A stretch of DNA of 7,538 bases. It comes from Actinomycetota bacterium. GTDB taxonomy: Bacteria; Actinomycetota; Acidimicrobiia; Acidimicrobiales; Iamiaceae. Positions 1-4,955 of this stretch are shown here, piece after piece (the stretch's first letter is position 1; every line of letters starts with the position of its first letter). The notes under the pieces were generated by a model. It was given only the letters and a program-made list of their open reading frames with translations, searched no databases and was not told the DNA's origin. The stretch lies in NCBI GenBank assembly GCA_018268545.1, contig JAFDWI010000309.1, positions 1-7,538 on the forward strand. The letters run 5' to 3'. The translations under genes and the position numbers were made by a program.

Positions 1-484
1 CACGGCCGTCGAGCGTGAACGCACCGGCGACATCGAGTGGTTCGCCACTCGCGACGTACGCGTCGATCTCGGCGTCGGTGACTTCCGCGAACCACACGGT
101 CGTCGCGCACGCCGCGTCGGCGGTGCGCCCGTTTCCGGTGTCGACGAGCACGTGGCCGGTCCACAGCGAACCGGGTCGACCCCGTCGGGTCCGCCACGCC
201 GCCCGGGCCCGTTCGGGTGTTCCCGGTTTGCCGTGGGTCGCGCCGTCGAAGGCGAGCATCGAGTCGCACGCCAGCACGAGTGGCGGGTCGTCGCTCACGG
301 CGAGCGCGGCGATCACGGCATCGGCCTTTCGATGCGCCAACTCGAGGGTCGCGGCCGCCGGGTCGAGCCGGTCGTCGATCGTCTCGTCCGCACCGGAGAC
401 GATCACCTCGAACGGGACGCCCGCGTCGGTCAACAGCCGTCGGCGTGCCGGAGACCGGGACGCGAGGACGAGCCGACGCGTCAC
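1..484 (-). CDS. maf: Maf-family nucleoside triphosphate pyrophosphatase (C-terminus cut by window edge)
   Basis: Maf proteins are cytoplasmic house-cleaning enzymes that hydrolyse non-canonical or modified nucleoside triphosphates to monophosphate plus pyrophosphate; some members were first linked to septum inhibition. The visible 161 residues open with the family signature LVLASRSPARRRLL (residues 5-18). SGADET (30-35) and the ELAHRKA segment (48-54) follow. Next come the core CDSM (73-76) and GKP (85-87), then TGHVLV (109-114) and GEPLDVAGAFTLDG (147-160). CDSM replaces the ADT found in many bacterial Mafs, as I recall for actinobacterial homologues. Full-length Mafs have about 190-210 residues, so roughly 40 C-terminal residues lie beyond position 1. 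The GTG start at 484-482 overlaps the menE stop (GTGA) and has a GGGG ribosome-site candidate (494-491) six bases upstream. It starts immediately before the conserved N-terminal strand, so no earlier start is needed. It is probably cotranscribed with and translationally coupled to menE. Substrate preference cannot be told from sequence. Confidence 0.9.
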   Translation of the reverse strand, partial: MTRRLVLASRSPARRRLLTDAGVPFEVIVSGADETIDDRLDPAAATLELAHRKADAVIAALAVSDDPPLVLACDSMLAFDGATHGKPGTPERARAAWRTRRGRPGSLWTGHVLVDTGNGRTADAACATTVWFAEVTDAEIDAYVASGEPLDVAGAFTLDGR

Positions 485-1542
485 AGTTCGCCCCGGCGGA
501 TCTTGCCGAGCGCGGTGCGGGGAATCGACGTGACCAGCTCGACCTCCCGCGGCGCCGCATATCGGGCAAGCGCGTCGCCGACCGCACTTCGCAGGGCCTC
601 CAGCGACGGAGGTGCGGCCGGGTCCGTGGGAACCACCACCGCAACGACCCGTTGGCCCCACTCGGGGTCGGATCGGCCCGTCACCGCGACGTCGGCCACG
701 CCGGGCGCATCGCGCAGGATCGCCTCGACGGCCTCGGGCCACACGTTCTCACCGCCGGTGACGATCATCTGATCCCGACGGCCGGTCACCGACACCCGCC
801 CCTCGGCGTCGATCGCACCGAGATCACCCGTGGCATACCAGCCTTCAGGGTCCTTGGGGTCGGTTCCGTCGCGGTAGCAGCGCAACATCGACGGGGAACG
901 CAACTGCAACTCGCCGTCGACGACCCGCACCTCGACGCCGTCCAAAGGTCGGTCGCCGTAGACGACACCGCCGCCGGACTCGGTCATCCCCCAGGTTCGG
1001 AGGACGTTTCCCGGACGTGACGCCGGGTCCGACGACCCGCCGAGCACGATCCACCGGAACCGGGCCACGACGTCCGGATCGAGTCGGTCGAGCACCGTCG
1101 GGACCAGTGAGACGAGGGTCGTGTTCACAGCGTCGGGATCGAAGCCGGACCGCATCTGGAGGGGGACGTCGTCGACGAGGCAGCGAACGACGACGCCGAG
1201 GCCACCGACGTGCGCGAGCGGCAGGCACGCGCACCACGAATCCACGCGACGATCCACGCCGAGGCGTTCGTGGACCGCACGCGCCTTGGCCGCCAGGCCC
1301 GAATGGGTGAGCACGACCCCTTTCGGCGCGCCGGTCGAACCGCTCGTCGCCACGACGAGCGCGTCACCTTCCGCGACCGGTTCGCCCACGCGCATCGCGC
1401 GGCACAGTTCCTCGCGGCCCCGCGCAGACAGGCGAGGATCGACAGGAAGCGCCGCGTCCCCGGCCTCCCAGATGCGCATCAGCCGGGTCGGAAACGCCGC
1501 GTCCGCGGTGGCGTCCAATGCGACGAGGCGGGGTGTGGTCAT
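481..1542 (-). CDS. menE: o-succinylbenzoate--CoA ligase, MenE
   Basis: This 353-residue ANL-superfamily adenylating enzyme activates o-succinylbenzoate with ATP to an acyl-adenylate and transfers it to CoA, giving OSB-CoA for MenB. Motifs are in the proper order: phosphate loop TSGSTGAPKG (66-75), CLPLAHVGG (106-114), adenine-binding TWGMTESGG (183-191), and YATGD with the ribose-binding aspartate D240. The hinge is TGRRDQ around D257, followed by VTGGENVWPEAVE (261-273), and the C-terminal catalytic lysine K347 sits in TALGKIRRGEL. It is about 100 residues shorter than E. coli MenE, with the loss lying ahead of the phosphate loop; short MenE proteins of this kind are known in Actinobacteria (about 360 residues in M. 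tuberculosis). The ATG at 1542 was chosen because GGGG (1551-1548) sits five bases upstream and homology begins shortly after; a start at 1638 would run into menA. The MenE assignment over another acyl-CoA ligase rests on the compact architecture plus the neighbouring menA, menF, menD and menH. Confidence 0.93.
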   Translation of the reverse strand: MTTPRLVALDATADAAFPTRLMRIWEAGDAALPVDPRLSARGREELCRAMRVGEPVAEGDALVVATSGSTGAPKGVVLTHSGLAAKARAVHERLGVDRRVDSWCACLPLAHVGGLGVVVRCLVDDVPLQMRSGFDPDAVNTTLVSLVPTVLDRLDPDVVARFRWIVLGGSSDPASRPGNVLRTWGMTESGGGVVYGDRPLDGVEVRVVDGELQLRSPSMLRCYRDGTDPKDPEGWYATGDLGAIDAEGRVSVTGRRDQMIVTGGENVWPEAVEAILRDAPGVADVAVTGRSDPEWGQRVVAVVVPTDPAAPPSLEALRSAVGDALARYAAPREVELVTSIPRTALGKIRRGEL

Positions 1543-1553
1543 GGCAGCCCCAG

Positions 1554-1559
1554 ATCGTA
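1554..1559 (-). promoter_or_regulatory. candidate -10 element for menE-maf
   Basis: TACGAT on the minus strand fits the actinobacterial TANNNT -10 consensus and lies 11 bases ahead of the menE ATG, within the 52-bp menE/menA gap. No convincing -35 hexamer is visible. Transcription starting about 7 bases downstream would leave a 5' leader of only a few bases, so the GGGG near the start might not be transcribed. The element is flanked by CCCC (1548-1551) and GGGG (1560-1563), a short inverted repeat. Confidence 0.4.
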
Positions 1560-1579
1560 GGGGTGCGCCGAGGGGGCCG

Positions 1580-1585
1580 TAGAGT
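1580..1585 (+). promoter_or_regulatory. candidate -10 element for menA, implying a leaderless or near-leaderless mRNA
   Basis: TAGAGT on the plus strand fits TANNNT and ends 9 bases before the menA ATG at 1595. A transcript starting about 7 bases downstream would begin at or within a few bases of the ATG. This agrees with the lack of a Shine-Dalgarno sequence before menA. An inverted repeat CCGAG (1568-1572) / CTCGG (1586-1590) brackets the hexamer and could be an operator. No -35 element is evident. Confidence 0.4.
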
Positions 1586-1594
1586 CTCGGACCG

Positions 1595-2473
1595 ATGGCG
1601 ACGCGACGCGAATGGATCCAGGGTGCGCGCCCGCGCACGCTTCCGGCCGCGGTCGTCCCGGTCGCGGTGGGAACGGCGGTCGTCGTCGGGGATGGGGTGA
1701 TCGCGTGGCGGGTCGTCTGCGCATTGATCGTGTCGTTGGCATTGCAGGTGGGGGTGAACTTCGCGAACGACTATTCCGACGGCGTACGGGGTACCGACGA
1801 CGACACCCGTCGGGTCGGTCCGGTGCGTCTGGTCGGCCAGGGGCTCGCCGAGCCGCGTTCGGTGAAGGTCGCGGCATTCGCGAGCTTCGGGGTTGCGGGG
1901 ATCGCCGGGTTGGCGCTCGCGGCGGCCGTCGGCTGGCAGTTGATCATCGTCGGCATCGCCGCTGTGGCCGCCGCCTGGTTCTACACCGGCGGCGATCACC
2001 CCTACGGATACGCCGGATACGGTGAACTGTTCGTCTTCGTGTTCTTCGGTGTGGTCGCGACGGTCGGATCCGCCTATGTGCACACGGGCCGGCTCAGCGC
2101 ACTGTCGTTCGCCGCTTCGGTGCCGGTCGGGTTGCTGGCGACGGCGTTGTTGGTCGTCAACAACCTGCGCGACATCCCGGGCGACACGTCGAGCGGCAAG
2201 CGGACGCTGGCCGTCAGGCTGGGCGACGCCCGGACCCGGCTCCTCTACACGGGGTTGATCTTGGGTGCGGTGTGCGGCATCGTCGCCGTGGCGGTCGTGG
2301 GGCACCGGCCCTGGGCATCGATCGGTCTGATCGGCGTGGTGGCCGCCGTGCCGGCGGTGCGCGCCGTGCACCGAGGAGCGGCCGGCGCAGAGCTGATCGC
2401 GGTGCTGGCGATGACCGGTCGTGTCCAGTTGCTCGCCGGCCTGGGCTTCGCGCTTGGCCTCGCGCTCGGTTGA
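1595..2473 (+). CDS. menA: 1,4-dihydroxy-2-naphthoate polyprenyltransferase, MenA
   Basis: MenA is an integral-membrane UbiA-superfamily enzyme that transfers a polyprenyl chain from its diphosphate to DHNA with loss of CO2, giving demethylmenaquinol; this is the committed membrane step. The 292 residues are mostly hydrophobic helices. The first aspartate-rich site is NFANDYSDGVRGTD (55-68, with D59 and D62), followed by GPVRLVGQG (75-83). The second is VNNLRDIPGDTSSGKRTLA (188-206, with D193 and D197), which with Mg2+ binds the prenyl diphosphate. DHPYGYAGYGELFVF (134-148) is also typical of MenA rather than UbiA. The length equals that of M. tuberculosis MenA. ATG at 1595 is the first possible start because an in-frame TAG lies at 1580-1582. 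There is no Shine-Dalgarno, suggesting leaderless translation. It diverges from menE and converges on the LysR gene with a 19-bp gap. Confidence 0.94.
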   Translation: MATRREWIQGARPRTLPAAVVPVAVGTAVVVGDGVIAWRVVCALIVSLALQVGVNFANDYSDGVRGTDDDTRRVGPVRLVGQGLAEPRSVKVAAFASFGVAGIAGLALAAAVGWQLIIVGIAAVAAAWFYTGGDHPYGYAGYGELFVFVFFGVVATVGSAYVHTGRLSALSFAASVPVGLLATALLVVNNLRDIPGDTSSGKRTLAVRLGDARTRLLYTGLILGAVCGIVAVAVVGHRPWASIGLIGVVAAVPAVRAVHRGAAGAELIAVLAMTGRVQLLAGLGFALGLALG

Positions 2474-2492
2474 GGCCCGGTGTCGGACCCTC
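2472..2492. terminator. possible hairpin between convergent menA and LysR gene
   Basis: GAGG (2472-2475) and CCG (2477-2479) can pair with CGG (2484-2486) and CCTC (2489-2492), leaving a GTGT loop and a small internal bulge. It overlaps the menA stop and fills the 19-bp gap to the LysR stop, so it could serve both strands. There is no T-run on either side, so it is not a classical intrinsic terminator. Confidence 0.3.
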
Positions 2493-3401
2493 TCAGACGC
2501 GAAGTTCCCGGGGCGTGGGAGATGCCTCGGCCACCTGGAGGAATGCCTCCGCGGCAGGTGACAGCGGCGCGTCCCGGTGCACGAGACCGATCGAGCGGCG
2601 CAACGGCGGGTCGAGGTGTGCGACGACGGCGCCGTGGCGACCGGCACGCTCGGCGAGCGGCGCGGGCAGGACCGTCGCCGCCGCACCCGACAGCACGAGC
2701 GGTTCGAGGAGTTCGCGGTGCCACGATTCGACGACGGGGCGCGGGGTCGCAAAACCTGTTCGGGTGAACGCGTCGTCGAGGATGCGGCGACTGGAGGTGC
2801 CCGTGGGGGTCGTCGCGAGCGGCAGTGCCGCCAGCTCGGTGATCGTGATCCGACCGGTGACGTGTGTTTCGGTTCCCGGCGGGCAGACGGCGACGAATTC
2901 CTGTTCCTGCAGACGTCGGGTCACGAGTCCGGACACCGATCGATGGCGGGGAAGCTCGACCAGGCCGAGTTCGCACGTACCGTCGGTGACGAGCCGCGTG
3001 GCATCCCCGGTGGAACCTTCCTGTTCGTGGATCCGGAGCGCGACCCCCGAATACCGATGGCGGAACGCGCCGATCAGCTCGACCAGCGGTGAAACGGCGA
3101 GCGTGGGGAGCGAGACGAGGTCGAGCGTCCCGGTCCGGACACGGGCGACCTGTGCGACGGCGTCGTGGACCCGTTCGACATCGGTGAGCAGCCTTCGTGC
3201 TTCGGGGACGAATGCGTGGCCCGCGTCGCTCAGGCGCACCTGTCGCCCGACGCGGTGGAACAGTTCGACCCCGAGTTCGGCTTCGAGTGCCCGGATCCCC
3301 TGGGAGAGTGCAGGCTGCGTGACCGGGATCGAGGCGGCCGCCCGGGTGAACGTGCCGTGGTCGACGACCGCGAGGACGTACGACACCTGACGGAGATCCA
3401 T
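2493..3401 (-). CDS. LysR-type transcriptional regulator
   Basis: This 302-residue protein has the normal LysR layout. An N-terminal winged helix-turn-helix begins MDLRQVSYVLAVVDHGTFTRAAA and holds the recognition-helix stretch VTQPALSQGIRALEAELG (27-44), then LFHRVGRQVRLSDAG (47-61). A linker helix follows (about 62-90), then a periplasmic-binding-protein-like effector domain (about 92-295) with the strand GTLDLVSLPTLAVSPL (91-106). LysR proteins usually bind as tetramers to T-N11-A-type dyads next to divergent promoters and respond to a small-molecule co-inducer. The gene diverges from the TauE/SafE exporter gene, the classic arrangement for regulator and target, so control of that exporter and of itself is the best inference; the ligand is unknown. 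ATG at 3401 is set by homology; only a weak AGG (ATAGG, 3414-3410) lies eight bases upstream. Whether it also controls menaquinone genes cannot be read from the sequence. Confidence 0.9.
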   Translation of the reverse strand: MDLRQVSYVLAVVDHGTFTRAAASIPVTQPALSQGIRALEAELGVELFHRVGRQVRLSDAGHAFVPEARRLLTDVERVHDAVAQVARVRTGTLDLVSLPTLAVSPLVELIGAFRHRYSGVALRIHEQEGSTGDATRLVTDGTCELGLVELPRHRSVSGLVTRRLQEQEFVAVCPPGTETHVTGRITITELAALPLATTPTGTSSRRILDDAFTRTGFATPRPVVESWHRELLEPLVLSGAAATVLPAPLAERAGRHGAVVAHLDPPLRRSIGLVHRDAPLSPAAEAFLQVAEASPTPRELRV

Positions 3402-3409
3402 AAGTGGAG

Positions 3410-3436
3410 CCTATCAGTATAGTTAGGAGAATCAGT
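3410..3436. promoter_or_regulatory. candidate operator and overlapping divergent -10 elements, LysR gene / exporter gene
   Basis: This AT-rich island in a G+C-rich window holds TATAGT on the plus strand (3418-3423) and TATACT on the minus strand (3421-3416). Both fit TANNNT, overlap by four bases and point outward to the exporter and LysR genes. A perfect dyad CTAT-CAGT-ATAG (3411-3422) sits inside an imperfect one, CCTA (3410-3413) to TAGG (3424-3427). ATCAGT occurs twice as a direct repeat (3413-3418 and 3431-3436), 18 bp apart. A LysR-type regulator would be expected to bind here, although the spacing is T-N12-A rather than the textbook T-N11-A. Confidence 0.45.
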
Positions 3437-3443
3437 TGGACAT

Positions 3444-3464
3444 ATGAGTGGCCGTCGGTTGTAG
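3444..3464 (+). other. possible six-codon leader ORF overlapping the exporter start
   Basis: ATG at 3444 opens a six-codon frame (MSGRRL) that ends at TAG 3462-3464, one frame away from the exporter whose GTG lies at 3448. AGGAG (3425-3429) lies 14 bases upstream and GGA (3438-3440) three bases upstream, so neither is ideal. It may be chance or a small translational leader, or may mark a single-base sequence difference that hides the natural ATG of the exporter. There is no evidence of expression. Confidence 0.15.
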
Positions 3465-4212
3465 TGCAAGGGTGTTCTGGATCGAAATTGCGCTGATCGG
3501 CGCGGTCGTCGGATTCCTCGGTGGCATGTTCGGCAAGGGTGGCTCGGCGATCGCGACACCGATCCTCGCCGCGATCGGTGTCCCGCCGATCGCGGCGGTC
3601 GCCTCGCCACTCCCGGCGACCATCCCGGGCATGCTCGTCGCATCACGGCCCTATGCGAAGTCGGGCAAGTTCGACCGGCGAGTACTGGTGTGGAGCGCCG
3701 GGGTCGGGATCGTGGCGACGATCATCGGTGCGGTCGCCACCCGATGGATCGACGGGTCGATCCTCGTGAAGATCACCGACGTGATCATCGCTGCGCTCGG
3801 GTTGAAGTTCCTGGTCGCGCCGAGTGACGATGCGGCCGGCGACGGCGAGGTCGCACGCTTACGCGCCAAGACCATCGGCGTCGGCGCGGTCGTCGGGCTC
3901 GCGGCCGGCCTGCTCGCGAATTCCGGCGGGTTTCTCCTTGCCCCCCTGTACATCGCGGTGTTGCGTCTTCCGGTGAAGACGGCGTTCGGGACATCGCTGG
4001 TGGTCGCCACGTTGCTGGCCGTGCCCGGCACGATCGTGCATGCGGCGCTGGGCCACATCGACTGGGCTGTGGTCGCCTGCTTCGGTGTCGCGTCGATTCC
4101 CCTGTCGGCCGTCGGTGCCCGGGTCGCGCTCCGCACGAGGTCCGACCGGCTGGAGCGGATCTACGGCGGTGCCCTGTTCGCGCTCGGTGTGGGATTCCTC
4201 GTGTTCCGTTAG
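3448..4212 (+). CDS. TauE/SafE-family membrane exporter (sulfite or organic anion permease)
   Basis: The protein (254 residues from the first in-frame start) is a polytopic inner-membrane protein with about seven to eight hydrophobic helices in two homologous halves, as in TauE/SafE (DUF81) proteins. The first half carries GAVVGFLGGMFGKGGSA (18-34) with ATPIL; the second carries GAVVGLAAGLLANSGGFLLAP (146-166) and the conserved KTAFGTSLVVATLLAVPGT (177-195). A basic loop (RPYAKSGKFDRR, 67-78) and a charged loop around 125-141 connect helices. Characterised relatives export sulfite, sulfoacetate or similar anions, but substrates vary and none can be assigned here. The start is uncertain: GTG 3448 is the first option because an in-frame TGA lies at 3445-3447, with GGA seven bases upstream. 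GTG 3472 would give a more typical short N-terminus, beginning just before FWIEIALIG. The gene diverges from the LysR regulator, and its TAG overlaps the menH stop on the other strand. Confidence 0.85.
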   Translation: MAVGCSARVFWIEIALIGAVVGFLGGMFGKGGSAIATPILAAIGVPPIAAVASPLPATIPGMLVASRPYAKSGKFDRRVLVWSAGVGIVATIIGAVATRWIDGSILVKITDVIIAALGLKFLVAPSDDAAGDGEVARLRAKTIGVGAVVGLAAGLLANSGGFLLAPLYIAVLRLPVKTAFGTSLVVATLLAVPGTIVHAALGHIDWAVVACFGVASIPLSAVGARVALRTRSDRLERIYGGALFALGVGFLVFR

Positions 4213-4955
4213 ATGCCCAGGTGGTCGGCAACCAGCCCAGCGATGACGTCGGGTGCTTCGAGATGGGTCGCGTGGCCCGCGCCGGGGACGGCCACGAAGC
4301 GGGCGTTCGAACCGATGCCGGCGGCCAGGCGACGCCCCAGCCCGACGAACTTCGTATCACGGGCACCGGCGATCACCAGCGTCGGCACTTCGATCTCTGC
4401 CAGGCGATCCCACAGTGGCGGGTCCATGGTGCCGGTGCCCCAGCATCGCAGCGACGACGCGAGCCCTCGGGCCGTGTTCGTCGCGCGTGCCGCGATCATG
4501 TCGACGTCGACGGCGAGCCCGTCGAACATCGGCTGTGCGAGCCATTCCGACAGGAAGGCGTCGCTGCCGATCTGTTCGATGCGCGTCGCGAGTTTCTCGT
4601 CCGCCGCACGCCGCGCCGCTCTCCCGTCCGGATCGTCGATTCCGGCCGTGCCGCTGATCAGGACCACGGATCGGAGCGCTTCGGGGTGGGTGATCGCGAT
4701 CTGGAGGGCCACACGGGCACCCATCGAATAGCCCAGGATCGCCCGGGGAGTCGGTGGCGACATCCGGCGAACGATGTCGTCGGCGCCGTCGCCGAGGCTG
4801 CCGACGACCAGCCGGTCCGGGCCCTGTCCGATCTCGTGACCGGGGAGTTCCAGTGCCTCGGCGTCGATGCCCCGCAGCGCGAGCGCCTGTCGCAGCGGAT
4901 CGAAACTCGACGCGGTCTGGGTGAACCCGTGGAGCAGGACGACCGGGTCGGTCAT
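4209..4955 (-). CDS. menH: 2-succinyl-6-hydroxy-2,4-cyclohexadiene-1-carboxylate (SHCHC) synthase, MenH
   Basis: MenH is an alpha/beta-hydrolase-fold lyase that eliminates pyruvate from SEPHCHC, the MenD product, to give SHCHC. The 248 residues (E. coli MenH has 252) show the oxyanion-loop segment VVLLHGFTQTASSFD (5-19), LELPGH (35-40) and the nucleophile elbow GYSMGA with S77 (75-80). The acid D200 sits in IAGARD and the histidine H228 in VPGAGHATHLE, completing the Ser-Asp-His triad. Many alpha/beta hydrolases share this fold; the assignment as MenH rests on position directly behind menD plus LPGH and the GYSMGAR elbow. ATG at 4955 overlaps the menD TGA (ATGA) and has no Shine-Dalgarno of its own, so translation is probably coupled to menD. 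An upstream extension of the frame to 5111 is rejected because it lies inside menD and lacks homology. Its TAA stop overlaps the exporter stop on the opposite strand. Confidence 0.88.
   Translation of the reverse strand: MTDPVVLLHGFTQTASSFDPLRQALALRGIDAEALELPGHEIGQGPDRLVVGSLGDGADDIVRRMSPPTPRAILGYSMGARVALQIAITHPEALRSVVLISGTAGIDDPDGRAARRAADEKLATRIEQIGSDAFLSEWLAQPMFDGLAVDVDMIAARATNTARGLASSLRCWGTGTMDPPLWDRLAEIEVPTLVIAGARDTKFVGLGRRLAAGIGSNARFVAVPGAGHATHLEAPDVIAGLVADHLGI

Noticed and set aside
1543..1638. An N-terminal extension of menE to a start at 1638 (32 extra residues).
   Set aside because: The extension overlaps the start of divergent menA, is Arg/Pro/Gly-rich, and is not expected of MenE; ATG 1542 has a better upstream GGGG.
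1364..2752. A 462-codon open frame on the minus strand spanning menE, menA and the LysR gene.
   Set aside because: It crosses three well-supported genes and gives an Arg/His/Pro-rich translation without domain structure; an antisense artefact.
3448..4212. The exporter and LysR genes as a mobile or recently acquired island.
   Set aside because: There are no repeats, transposase, integrase or tRNA nearby. Composition matches the flanks, and the junctions are tight (19-bp gap; overlapping stops).
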